A stretch of 64,000 nt of DNA from Rhodosorus marinus (taxonomy: Eukaryota; Rhodophyta; Stylonematophyceae; Stylonematales; Stylonemataceae). This document shows, one piece after another, positions 1 to 10,573 of the stretch. The position numbers and the translations under genes are program-made. The stretch is taken from NCBI GenBank assembly GCA_029953675.1, contig JAMWBK010000008.1, forward strand, positions 620,001 to 684,000, in the 5' to 3' direction. The notes under the pieces were generated by a model. That model saw only the letters and a program-made list of their open reading frames with translations. It did not search any database and was not told the DNA's origin. Position 1 is the first letter of the stretch. Every line of letters starts with the position of its first letter.

Positions 1-120
1 GACCACAGCCTTTGCTGCGACTTGCCCATGATGGTTGAGCGAAGACGAAGCGTAGAAGGAAGGAAGTGCCTAGATGGAGACTTGACGCGGGATGCGACGA
101 TAGGGAGAAGGCTCTGAAGG

Positions 121-423
121 ATGTATACCATTTCAAGTGTGTCGGGCAGATCGGACGGGTCTGGTCAGGCCAAGGCTGTCAAACGGCGGGCTAATTTTAA
201 CCTGGACTTTTCGAGCCCTAAGGAACCGGTGGGAGTGGAATCGGACTTTGAATGGCTGTTGGAAATGATCTTGCAGAGCACTGAGGAAGAAAGCGTCTCT
301 ATGGTCATGCCCGGCGAGGAGTGCTTCCCAGCGCCAAAGAAGATGAAGAGGTCGGCGTCGGTCACGGAGATGTCCTCTTCAGTGCCTGTCGAAGTGTTGT
401 CTATAGATGAACAGGAGAGATGA
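121..423 (+). CDS. Hypothetical protein, possibly the 3' exon of a gene entering from the left
   Basis: An open frame of 100 codons begins with ATG at 121 and stops at 421-423. The peptide is acidic and serine-rich with a basic patch (KAVKRRANF) near the start and a second one (APKKMKRSAS) about residues 71-80, as in many nuclear regulatory proteins. The same frame is closed just upstream by TGA at 115-117, while another frame is open across 75-170. It may therefore be a terminal exon of a gene that begins outside the window. I recognise no domain, and the function is unknown. Confidence 0.3.
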   Translation: MYTISSVSGRSDGSGQAKAVKRRANFNLDFSSPKEPVGVESDFEWLLEMILQSTEEESVSMVMPGEECFPAPKKMKRSASVTEMSSSVPVEVLSIDEQER

Positions 424-641
424 CAGTTTGCCGCTTTTTCCTAACTGATTCGTATATTAAGAAGTGAAATTAATTCGTATATTATGCAAGCACGATCCGC
501 ATGAAGACGGCGGTGTGTATGTGAATGACCTGTACATCACAGAAACTAAAGTAATAGTTCATATTTGTTTATATCTTGAGCTCCTAAATGCCCAACAGCT
601 CCCCCTGCAGTACCATGTATCTGCAAGAGCACGTACTACCG

Positions 642-801
642 TGAGTACCTCCCGAGATTTCCGGTAATTTTTGTTCGATGACAGGCTGTCTATCGGGATA
701 GAGACAGTCTGTCGATTAGGTAGTGCCTTGAGTACCTCCCGAGATTTCTGGTAATTTTTTACACGATGACAGGCTGCCTACCTGGCAGAGACAGTCTGTC
801 G
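642..801. repeat. Two-copy direct repeat, each copy with a hairpin
   Basis: Copy 1 (about 642-714) and copy 2 (about 729-801) repeat with a period of 87 bases. Both start TGAGTACCTCCCGAGATTT and end in AGACAGTCTGTCG. Each contains an inverted repeat: outer arms GACAG...CTGTC are shared, while the inner stem is CTATC/GATAG in copy 1 and CTGCC/GGCAG in copy 2. The inner stem has thus changed on both sides while pairing is kept. No coding frame fits both copies. Confidence 0.75.
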
Positions 802-1011
802 CCAAACAACAGAAATTCTAAGAATTACAAATTCCGGACATAGCAATTTCCAGGCAGACTGCATTTTGTAATTCCATGTCCTTCCATATTATACGTGATT
901 AGGGAAGCTTCATGTCACAACATCTTTTTTCGCAATAGTTTCGAATCTTTATTTCTTAGAACAAGTCTGTATTGGGACTTGATCTGGATTTTCTGTCCTA
1001 GCTTGCAAAGA

Positions 1012-1715
1012 TGCTGTCATTGCCTCGTTGAATTACGCTGAATCCACAAAACACTCCCATCGTGTTCGGTCGTGAAATTTTGATACGTAGGCAGTAGAGA
1101 TAAAGGAATCTCGCCCCAATAGACGTATCCAGACTCCATTCCATCATTCTCTCTCCATCCTTAGTGCTGGTGCTGACTGTCGCCAAAGAGTATTGGTCAT
1201 CATTCGATATGGGGACAGCAGCTTTGTTGTTGTACTCAACATTGTATCCCCCCAAAATAAATATAGGAATCAAATTTTCAACACTTTCCAATCTGAATAT
1301 CTTGGAAGAAATCAGTTATGGGTGTTTGGCGTACTCCCTGCCTTCAAGGGTGCTGTCATTTTCTTCTTGAATCGCCCAGAATCAGACATGCGCTCTTCGC
1401 CGCGCTTGTGGGGTGGGAGTGTCATGTTTTGATCCATTGGCCTTGCCGATAGACAGACTCCATGCCATGAATAGCGCTGGCGGTGAATGCCGCCAACGAT
1501 ATTCGTCTTCAATAGATGTGGGGATAGCTTTGTGCTGCTCTCATCGCGGTGGCGCTTCATCGCCATCGAGCTTGCGGGGTGGGTTTGTCATGTTTTGATA
1601 CATTGGCGTGTAGAGATATCCAGACTCCAACCCATTAATAGCGCTCGCGCTGAGCCTGTCGCCAAGGATAGTCGTCTTCAATCGATGTGAGGATAGCTTT
1701 GTACTCAGTATCTCA
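1012..1715. repeat. Three degenerate tandem repeat units
   Basis: Three related segments lie at about 1012-1347, 1348-1540 and 1541-1715. Shared landmarks are TGTCATGTTTTGAT(A/C)CATTGG, a CAGACTCCA(T/A)(G/C)CC box, GCTG(A/G)...GTCGCCAA and ATCGATGTG(A/G)GGATAGC-like ends. The last two units are most alike; the first is longer and more diverged. In minus-strand translation, pieces such as KAIPTSIEDEYRW and KAILTSIEDDYPWR align, so the array may be decayed repeated coding sequence, but all frames now carry stops. Confidence 0.6.
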
Positions 1716-1723
1716 GCCCCCGA

Positions 1724-2155
1724 TCAAACATTTCGCCACAGCCAAGCGGCGGTGCTGACATCGTCGTACCACGGAGGCGTTGGAACATGCGCCCTTAAAA
1801 ATGTAGCCCACGGGACGCACCAGCAAAACGACCCATGTCTGGACACACACCAACCTGTCCGAGAGCTTTGCTTGTCTGCGCTTTCTATAACGGCTTTCAG
1901 TTTCTCAGCATCACCCCCAGCAAAGCGAGTCCAAGAAGAAGAAGAAAAACAAAAAAAAAAACCTTCCTCGTGCTGACTGACACCAGCACTTGAATTTTGT
2001 CGCCCTGTGCGCACATGTTCATCATCGGAAGTGTGTACAAAGGAGCTTCCAAAATAAATCATATCTGTAAGGAAAACCCGGTGGTCGTCGGAACTCACGT
2101 CGCCCCGTTTGTTCTGAACGTAGAATTGTGTCTCGTCCAGTTCAGTATTTACCAT
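1724..2155 (-). CDS. Hypothetical protein, uncertain gene
   Basis: The frame runs from ATG at 2155 (MVNTELDETQFYVQNKRGD...) to a stop at 1724, about 143 codons. It could start farther out at 2263, but that extension is a low-complexity T/G-rich leader. The first half looks like normal coding sequence. The middle crosses a poly-pyrimidine run that could be an intron end, and the 3' part touches the degenerate repeat block. A 34-base GTGAGT...TTACAG segment lies inside and could be spliced, but removing it closes the frame. No family was recognised. Confidence 0.25.
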   Translation of the reverse strand: MVNTELDETQFYVQNKRGDVSSDDHRVFLTDMIYFGSSFVHTSDDEHVRTGRQNSSAGVSQHEEGFFFCFSSSSWTRFAGGDAEKLKAVIESADKQSSRTGWCVSRHGSFCWCVPWATFLRAHVPTPPWYDDVSTAAWLWRNV

Positions 2156-2687
2156 ATTTGGCTCGCGGGAGGACAAAAAAGTTATTTGGAAGCTAAAAAA
2201 ACTTTGTTGCCAAAAAAAAGCCGCGTGCGACACACACACACCCCAAAAAAGAATAATTAACATGATCGGTGAATCGGTCCGTAGAACTGAGAAGATGTCT
2301 TCCTATTTTAGAATATCCGATCCTTTTCAACGTTAGGGTATCCTTCCTAATATTCAGTAATTTCAGTATTATCTCTATTTTATGTACGACGGATGTGCTA
2401 TTCTGGAGCTTGTCTAGCATATATTTTATTCAACCCTTGTTGCTTTTATACTAAACCCCCAAATTCAAAAAAAATAATTTATCTCTGATGTGAGATTGCT
2501 AAGAAAATTTCTCTCAAAATTGGTCCAATGGGTACAGATATAGAATATCAAGTCCCCTCCAAAATGCGACCTGCCTGGGACGGAAGAGGGTCGGGGATCC
2601 TGAGAAGAATGGGTAGAGGCCAAGACTCTGTTGTGGGTGATACTCCGATGAGACGTCAAGGAAAAGCCTGCTACTTTTTGTAGAGAA
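2156..2687. other. AT-rich spacer without a supported gene
   Basis: This stretch is poly-A/T-rich (runs of AAAA and TTTT, CA repeat at about 2231). It lies between a hypothetical minus-strand start at 2155 or 2263 and the next possible minus-strand gene. I see no coding frame with credible composition in it. Confidence 0.5.
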
Positions 2688-3240
2688 CTATTCCCAAGAG
2701 ACCTTGACAGGAGAAGCTGGCTTACGGGGGCACCGGTTAGCACCAGTCGGTAAAGAGCAGTGGGCAAAACACTCTTGACGAGTTCCTGGCGATCGCTTCG
2801 TGCGAAAATGTTGAGAAGACACTCTGGATGCTAGTCCAGGATGGATCTTCAAGCTAAGAGCTATGTTCGCATTCTCGCATCGAGCTTCTACTTTGATTTC
2901 AACACGAGGGTGCTCCAACCTCTACAAGCTGCTTCAGTGTCCTTCGTGAAGTTTAAAAGTTAGCCTGTCTCCAACAGCTCTCGGCAGTTCTGATGCACTG
3001 AAGAGGCCGTCTTCTCGTGAGTGGCGAGTTTTGGCAGCAACACATACAAGGAGTCACTATCATTAGGACCGAACTAGAACCGGGTCAAGCGCTGGTCTCT
3101 GAAGTTCTGCGATTCTTCTTTACTATGTAGAATTGACAGCTGCCACTCTCCATGAACACCTCAATCTGAACACGATACGGTTTGACGTTGTGCACACGCG
3201 AAACGGCCTTTTGCCAGACCTGCCATGGAAGTGGTGACAT
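2688..3240 (-). CDS. Possible small multi-exon hypothetical gene
   Basis: A minus-strand frame opens with ATG at 3240, reads MSPLPWQVWQKAVSRVHN and closes at 3085. It contains an internal splice-donor-like GTAAAG after FYI. A second coding-like frame, EHPRVEIKVEARCENANIA and onward, covers 2688-2915 and ends in a stop. The two may be exons of one small gene lying 300 bases downstream of the SAPS gene on the same strand. I could not find a single splice pair that joins them convincingly. No family was recognised. Confidence 0.3.
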
Positions 3241-3541
3241 GATTTGAAACCAACTTAGCGGTCTCTAGCATACGAATCGAAGTGTCTCCCATGCTCATCC
3301 TCTTGCTCGAGTTACAATGCCTAATTGAGTTTCAAGCTCAGGCAGGGAAGACTCCGTTGTTCTCGCTCCTCGGTGACAGCTTCGACAGAACATCCCCGCT
3401 CTGTCGAGACAGTGCAACGACGTCCTTGACTTGCACTACGGCCGCAAAGGTACTAGCGATCTGGCAGGGTTAATCTATCGCTCCTCCGCGCCAGATACCC
3501 CAGGATCCTCGGTACTGAAAGGCATTAACATGAATACGAAG

Positions 3542-6500
3542 CTAGTCCACACCATGTTCGGCAATAGTTTTCTCAAAATCGTTCCTTGCGTTGTCCATCT
3601 CCGCACTCACAAACTGTTCATATTCCTCGTTGTCACTGTCTTCATCGTCCTCCGCCGGTAAACCCTCCAAGTGATCCTTTCATTTCAACATCAGTGGCGG
3701 AAATAGTTAGAGCTCGAAAGTCTAGAATCCTGACAGCGAAAGCAGAATTCAATTTTCCTGTCTATCCTACCGCTCTGTTTCCTTCTACTGTATCAACTCC
3801 TTCATCAGGTATGTCGTCCTCATCAGAATCCTTATCCGGGGCGTCAGAACTTTTCATCAAGTAAGCCTCAAAACTGCAGTCGAAGAATTGCATACGCAAA
3901 ACAGTTAGCGAACACAGACAAGCCTTCCGCGCTCGAAACCTAGCTGATATGGCTACAGTCCACCAAAGGGAAGCATGTTCCCCGAAATTTACACCACTAG
4001 CGCTTGAAGGGTAGAGCTATACAGGGAAAAAATCCGAAGTAGAGAACTACATGCTACACAAATTACGGTTTGGATGGTCTCTACTCACATTTTCATAGCA
4101 TCATTGCTCTCTCCTCCAGTAAGTCCATCCATTAATTCCTCCATACCAAATACTTCTGAAATAACTTCCTCGTTCGTATTTCCTGAGTCGGATACGGATC
4201 TCGTGGGTCCTCCGGGCCTCTCTCCACCCAGTTGCTGCCGCCATGTAAATTATTATACCATAGACATGAAGAAAAGTCAGCAGACCTCGTACAAAACTTT
4301 CTCAGAGAAACACATCTACAGGCATCACCTTGCTGGTGCGTTCTTTCTCTGCGGCCAGATGCTCCTCACAAAACAGTTCAAATTCGTCTAGGACGTCTTC
4401 TCGCAAGTACTCCATCTTATTCGGTCTATAATCAAAATTCGACAAGAACTCCTCCACCTTCGAGGTAATCAAGACAATATGCCCCAAAAATCCGTTGCGA
4501 TAATGCTCATCTGTCTCCTTCTGCATTGTGTCATTCGTTGTTCAGAAAAATTCCTGTCGTCAGGGGACCCTCAAAACTTGAAAATCATCAAAAAGAACGG
4601 TACTGTACCTTTCCTAGGTACTTCTTGTAGGTAGCCATGAGCTGCTTAACGAGATAAGTCCGCAACCAAGTTTTCTGGATAAAGGTATTCGTAAACTCCT
4701 CCGGGTCCAAGGCGGTAAGAATAGCGGAGGAAATAATCTGATGCAAGATGCTTCCCCACTCATAAGTGAAGAACAAATCCAGCAGCAAGTTTGGGACATC
4801 CAGGTCTGACATTGCCCCTTGCAGATCCTAAGCGTACGAGTGGATTAAGTGATATGGGTAGTGAGGATGAAACTCGGACTGCGTTTCATGAACCAAGACT
4901 CGTCCGCACCTCGCCTCCCATTTTCAAGGCTGCGACGAAAAGCTCTACTAGCTTGAGCTTGAGCGATCCAAGAGGTTGTTCTATAACGCCGGTAGTCGTC
5001 TCCAGAGGGGGGATATACGACTTCCCCTGTAGTATCTTCAACAATCTCGGGATCCTATTCTTAAGCTCCCTCTCCAGCATAAACGTGCTCACCTGAGAAT
5101 CGAACCAATCAGGCAATCAGCGCTCTTGACCACGTGGCCACGAGATCGTCTCCCGCCATTGATAAATTAACCAGTCTTACCAATTGCTCCCTATTTGTGG
5201 AGCTCACAGACTTTGGGGAAGGCAAAGGAGAACTGCCCACAGGAGTTGAGCGTGGGCGGGAAGCAGTCATTGCCCTGATAATACTGTTCATTTCCTGCTG
5301 CTCGTCCTCATTTTTCGGTCGAGAGGGCGAACAAAAGTTCAACTCCGTCGTCAGGAGCTCAATAAACACATTTAGTACATGAACGAGTCCGATTCGGACT
5401 ATCGGATCTGTGGAGGGTGGAACGAGCAGGAACAGCGTTTCTTTTCAGAGCCGACAGACTAGCTTGGCAAGATGCGGCGTAGCCAAGGACTCTCTTCTCA
5501 CCGCTCAAATCCCCATTCAGAGCCGTATCCATAATTCTGCCAATCGTCCCAGGGTTGCTAAAAATGTTCAAATCTTCAGGCATTGTATAGTGCGCCTGAG
5601 ATAACTGCAATACTCGTCTCGTGAGATCCACCATGACCAGGGACGAGTTCTCTATCCTCTCATATCGAAGCCGTTCCTCCTCCTCGTCGGATAGGGAACT
5701 TCCTTCCTGGATGGTAGCTATACACAGGTTTCCCAAACCCTCCAGGATCTCGCTCTCCGCAAGTAGTTGTACAGCTTCTGGACTAGGAGGTTCAACAATC
5801 GTGCTGAACGGTCGTTCCTGAGGCAGATACACGTGCTTCAGAGCGTATTTTCCAGCACGTCAGTGCGCACAAGCCCGAGAACGAATACTTACAGTTTCAG
5901 GGTTGTCAAGAATTCTAACAATAATATCTGTTATTGGAGCTGCATTCGCATTTCGAAGGATCCCAATCATGAAGTTTCGTCGCTGTAGAATCGCCTCCAT
6001 TGTTTCGGCCTGATATACATGCACGCATCAAGCTCCTTTAGAACACAATAAATTCATGTCTCAACCCCAAAGCGCCGTCTTCAAACGATCGCACAGCTTG
6101 AGCAACTTTCCATACTTCCTAGACAGGATACTTACGTTCTTAATCCGAAGGAGGCACACAACCACCTTCGCAAAGTTCTTGGCCTGAATCGGATCTATAC
6201 CCTCTTCCGAGTCCAAGAGATCAAAGACCCGCATCATCATGCTCGTATTATTAACCAACCCATCCGTGATTTTCGCCTGCTCCGCGGAGAGAACCTCAGA
6301 AGCAATATGTGGGTACTTGAATTTCAATCTCGCCTTGGTATCTTCATCCGCATCTTCTGGAATTTCCGGTTTCTCCAGGCTGCATGTGATCAACTCCTGG
6401 GCATTGGAAGGGCATTACGATCGTTATTTTACGAAACAACAATGATTCTGACCACAACCACTCCAAGCCCTTAGTCAAAGGGTGCGAGAGGTGGGGGACG

Positions 6501-6765
6501 GGAGCCCCGCAAATGCACAGTACTGCCCGTATCCTGCGAGTGTAATGTCGATTTTTCACGCTCTCACCTGCAGCGTCTCTTCCTGCGCGAGATAGTCTAT
6601 CAGTCTCACGTTGTCTGCTCTCAACTCGGCCAAGAAATCGTCCTCATCCATAAACTGCTTGAGACCGATGACGCCCTCAAAGGGTTCCTCAACGGGTTTC
6701 CCTTCGAGCTGATCGAGCAGCTTTTCCACGGGGGAAGATGCATATCCACCACTAGAAAGGAACAT
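3542..6765 (-). CDS. SAPS-domain protein, PP6/Sit4-type phosphatase regulatory subunit
   Basis: SAPS proteins bind the catalytic subunit of PP6/Sit4-type phosphatases and direct its activity in cell-cycle, DNA-damage and growth signalling in cytosol and nucleus. Eleven exons (minus strand: 6568-6765, 6136-6396, 5893-6009, 5502-5835, 5181-5407, 4910-5092, 4609-4827, 4329-4520, 4089-4234, 3771-3873, 3542-3676) join without a frame break into 704 residues. The N-terminus MFLSSGGYASSPVEKLL aligns with the conserved MFW...SS...LL start of the family, followed by MDEDDFLAELRADN and LIDYL. Further family blocks are VRIGLVHVLNVFIELL, ETTTGVIEQPLGSLKLK, LLLDLFFTYEW and GFLGHIVLI. The C-terminus is acidic and ends EKTIAEHGVD. 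It is shorter than animal PPP6R proteins, with a short acidic tail. The ATG at 6765 sits in a CTTTCTAG-like context that could be an acceptor, but start and phase fit as they are. Confidence 0.9.
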
Positions 6766-9116
6766 GCCTCATCAATTCCTAGGTGGTGAGCAAACGAAGG
6801 GCACTCACTCCCTGGAAAGTGGTGGCAAAACGCTAATTTAGCCCATGAGGTAGCCCACCCCATGACTGTTTTTTAAAGTCGCACACCTCGTATTCTCCAC
6901 CCCTACTCCTCCACTTCGAGAAGTTTTCCACTCTTTGTTCAAACCTGAGAATTCGTCAAGATAAGTAGATCTTAGAGAAGAAGCTGTTGTCGACTCTCGT
7001 CCGAGCGGAACTTGTGACACAGTGCCAGGTTTTCCATGCGAGGCCGGCCCGCACGCTCGTCTATCAGAAAGCGAAAAGTCGTATGGTCCAGTCTTTTCAC
7101 CACGCATTGAATGCTTACCCGCGAAGCCAACCCAATATCTCCCACCAAACAATTACAAATGTTCTAATGTTGGCTCGTTTCCACGGTCTTTAAGAGGCCG
7201 CCCCATCACTTCTCCAACCGTTCCAGAAGAATAAACAAGAAAAGAACAACCTCACAGAAAACAACCTAAACACCACCCACTGAGCAAAACTGGTGATATG
7301 CTTCTCCTGCTCTTCTTGAAACAAAAAGTGAAAGAGAACCTCCCTTCCCCCCCCCCCAACAAGATTTCACGTCTCAAAAAAAAAAAGGAAAGGGAGGAAT
7401 CAATCAAAGCCAAAACATCACCACCCTAATCGCAGTCCACTCAACGATCAACCTACTTAACCACCTGCAATTCCGCCTCCCCCCTCCTCCCTCTCCCCGC
7501 AAAAGTCGAAATCCAGATCTTCGTACTAAATCATCCTGACAACCCTTTTCCACTTCCCTCCACTTCCCCCTCCCCTTCCCGACAAACAAAAGGAACCCCA
7601 AACCCTCCTCTCAGAGCCCACAAAAACCACGAGATTAAAATGACAATCCCTTTTTTCTCCCACATTCAACCTTTCCCCCCTCAAAACCCCCTCAAAAACG
7701 CGCTCATCAAATCCTTCTCAAAATCCATCACAATGAGAAAAAAAAACAAAAAAAAACAAGCGCTTACATTACCAAAATCCACCTACCCCCTCCCCCCCAT
7801 TCTTTTCCTGCTGGTTCCATGCCTTAAAGCTTCCCCTGTCAATGGTAGTCATTACCATAAAAACATTGAAAATCCCAACATCTCAGGTAACGAAATTACA
7901 GTTTATTCCTAAAACCACCCCCCTCATAAACAATCAAACAATCTACATTTCTGAATCAGATGATTGAGCCCCACCCCCTTCCCCCCCCAATCCCACACCG
8001 CTCTCTCCCCCGGGGACATCTTGTTGTCATAATTGTGCCCAAAGGAAAAACAATAAAATTACAACATCTAAAAGGCAAAAATATCTGCACCTCCTTTATA
8101 AATACAAAAACAAAATGGACAGCTGTAGAGTAGTGTTTTGTTTTTTTTTCCCGCTTTGGATTTAGTGCGGAAGCTGCATTTTTTTTTCTCTCTGTCTATT
8201 TCTCTCTATCTGTATGGCCCGAAGCTGTTGGTATTGCATTCTCTTTCCCCAGCTCTCCCCCTCCCCCCCCCTTCCCAGAGGATGCTTAAGGTCAAAATCT
8301 CATCGGATGATTTCGAAATATTCAGTTATTCAGATGATAGTGAACACCATGTGTTGGAATAGCCAACCCCTTAGAGAATGAAATGCAAGAAGTTTTGGGC
8401 AGATCTCAATATACTCTGATTTTGTGGTGGATTTTTCTAAATTATGGGCTCAATTTTTTGATGGATGGGGTAGACGGTTGGGAATTTATCACGGGATCGC
8501 GAAAAACTTGGCCAGGAGAAGCCAATAGTCTGTTGCAGGTCGAGTCATAATCTGGAAATAATCTCCTTTTGTAGGTAGAATGGTGTCATATTTTTCGGTG
8601 GAGTTGTGGATGGTGCGTTTTTGCAGGTGCTTAGTGTTCGAACGCTTGGTTGAAAGTGACATAGACCGGTACGATTGCTAGCTTTCCACTACATAGAACA
8701 GACCACTGAAAGAGTGCATTTATGTAATAAGAAAAACCCCTCCTTCAAGTCCCTGGCAACTGTTCACCCCGGTTGAGCCTTCCAGATCACCACTCCGAGG
8801 TACTGCCAAGAGGCCCTCCCCATTCGTACAGGAGCACTCAACAGTTCTGAAGGGCCCAAGCAGGACTGAACTTCCTAGGCCCACTTCATATCGTATTCCG
8901 TAACGTTTCTGGTTGCTTAACAACGTATATTGCTCCCCATGTGCTCATCCTCAGTCCGATGGAAAGCGTGTGGCTGACGACGAATATGTGATTTCCTCGG
9001 ATCCTTTCTGAAGACGCTTGCGACCGTCGGGAACTCGTCGGGGGAGGACGGGTGGAGGTGTGAGGCTTAAGGAAGCGCCATCGCGTTGGATTAAAGGGAC
9101 ATATTTAACCGCAACC
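6766..9116. other. Divergent intergenic region with C-rich left half and G/T-rich right half
   Basis: Between the SAPS start (-) and the PDZ gene start (+). From about 7200 to 8080 the plus strand is C/A-rich and almost free of G (runs of CCCCCCC, TCCCTCC). From about 8130 it becomes T/G-rich. The junction near 8090-8105 holds TATAAATAC, a TATA-like element readable on either strand. Frames at 7404-7601 and 7640-7912 are low-complexity artefacts. The interval 8700-8950 is of ordinary composition with no gene that I can support. Confidence 0.5.
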
Positions 9117-9894
9117 ATGGCCTTCGTAGGTGGATTTTGCGCTTCGTCAAGGTCCTCCCCGAGAAAGATTTTGTCGAGAAACAGGAGGGGGGGTCGGGTA
9201 ATGGTTACGGACTGGTCTGCGTTGCCGGATTTCAGAACAGATGCGGAAAAAAGAACGGGTGCAGATGGAAACGGAAGTGCAAAGGACAATGGAAATGGAA
9301 CTGATAACTTGGTTCTGGTATCAATAGAGCGTCCGATGGGTATAGCCTTTGAGCAGACAAGGGGAGGAGTTATTTATGTTGCAGAAGTTGTGGACGGATC
9401 AAATGCTGAGGGAATGGTGGGACCTCTGCATTTGAAACGTTCTCCCGAGTCTATTGCTTTCTTCAATTGCTGACAAGGAATTTTCTCCTCATTAGTAGAT
9501 TCCAGTTGGCGTTGAGGTGGTCTCGGTAAGCTTACCCTTTGGAGACACTGTATTCCCTATAGCGGGCAAAGGTATTGATGAGTTCGAATCGTACTTGATG
9601 GAAAGAGACGAGAAAGAGAAGTGCATAAGTTTGGAATACCGTCAGTATCCAGGGGGGCTGGAGGCTCTCTTGGAGGCATCGTACGATGGACAAGTTGGTG
9701 AGATAGGTTTCCAGGACGCAATGTACATGAAGAAGAAGATTGCGAACCTACCTTATCCAGTATTACAGGACGAAGAGAGCTTTGAGGAACCCTCGGGCGG
9801 CGAGACAGAATTAGACGCGAGCACGATGGAAATGCTTTCGAAAATGAGCGTAGAAGAGAAGCGCGATTGGTTCAAGGAAAATTACAAGCCATAA
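9117..9894 (+). CDS. PDZ-domain protein, probably plastid-targeted
   Basis: Two exons (9117-9416, 9499-9894; intron 82 nt, GTGGGA...TAG) give 231 residues. The start is the ATG in GCAACCATGG; a frame upstream is open but lacks such a context. Residues 1-50 are rich in S, R and small residues (MAFVGGFCASSRSSPRK), fitting a plastid transit peptide. A PDZ-like fold follows at about 65-145: RPMGIAFEQTRGGVIYVAEV, then GMIPVGVEVVSVSLPFG. This resembles the PDZ segments of plant thylakoid assembly factors. The C-terminus is acidic with a small helical end (SKMSVEEKRDWFKENYKP). A role in thylakoid protein assembly is inference from targeting and domain. It ends 30 bases from the SARAF-like gene on the other strand. 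Confidence 0.65.
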
Positions 9895-9924
9895 TTTCGC
9901 AACTACGACAGCGGCGCAATGCGC

Positions 9925-10573
9925 TTAGTTTATCTCTTGATAGTGGGCTCTCTTAGGAATAATTGCGGACGCGTAGTGTCTCACAAAGAGGTATCCCATC
10001 AACATTAGGAAGACAAGGAAGGAAATGGTGGTGACATGAACCCAGTTCACGGTGAATGTTGAAAAGTACAAAGTGTACTCCAGTCCGCAGGATCCAACAA
10101 GGACATAGTCATCATCTGCGGATGAATACCCCTCGCATACGACTTGCGTGAAGCCGAAGTTTAGGTTGTCCTTGAGCTCTCCCTCGCATTTCCAAGTCAC
10201 GGACGAACCGTCATATCCCATGTTCGTGCACCTGTCGGGTCAGAATCATTCAGCACATCTCCAGCCAAAAGTTTGACAAGAGTCAAAGTCAACCGTATCA
10301 GAAAAGGTCGAATTCTAGTCCTCACCTCACAAGCTTCGGGTACTTCCACCAATACCCACGCGCAGATCCACCAATACATTGTAGTTGAGGACGCGGCGAC
10401 GCCCTCCTCCCGGTCGTTGTTTTCCTCTGATCAAATATCAAACTCGAAATTCCCTGCTCCAACACCTTATCACTCTTCGATCTCGTCTCTGACAAAAGCT
10501 CCAAATCATCCTCCGTCAATCCACCGACCACGAGCAAGCACGCTCCAACCCAAAACAAAACAAACCTCATCAT
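9925..10573 (-). CDS. SARAF/TMEM66-like ER membrane protein
   Basis: Two exons (10326-10573 and 9925-10231; intron 94 nt) encode 184 residues. A signal peptide (MMRFVLFWVGACLLVVGGL) leads into the family signature RRASPRPQLQCIGGSA. Next come PKLVRCTNMGYDGSSVTWKC, VVCEGYSSADDDYVLVGSC and GLEYTL, which match SARAF. In animals SARAF is an ER protein that turns off store-operated calcium entry. A transmembrane helix (about 150-172) is followed by a short basic tail. The protein is about half the length of vertebrate SARAF and lacks the long cytosolic regulatory tail, so calcium regulation here is uncertain. It is convergent with the PDZ gene, with no room for separate terminators between the stops. 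Confidence 0.85.

Noticed and set aside
2064-2097. A 34-base GTGAGT...TTACAG segment as an ultra-short intron in the hypothetical gene at 1724-2155
   Set aside because: Removing it produces an immediate stop (ATA TGA), so it cannot be spliced in that frame.
5093-5180. GGTTCGATTC-like B box in an intron of the SAPS gene, suggesting a tRNA
   Set aside because: No acceptor stem, no matching A box at the right distance and no cloverleaf could be drawn.
7404-7601. A minus-strand frame ending MFWL, recalling the MFW start of SAPS proteins
   Set aside because: It stops immediately after MFWL with no splice donor, and the SAPS gene closes perfectly from the ATG at 6765, whose sequence already aligns with the family start.
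7640-7912. Plus-strand frame in the C-rich leader
   Set aside because: Low-complexity Pro/Lys/Phe sequence produced by C/A/T bias; no conserved pattern.
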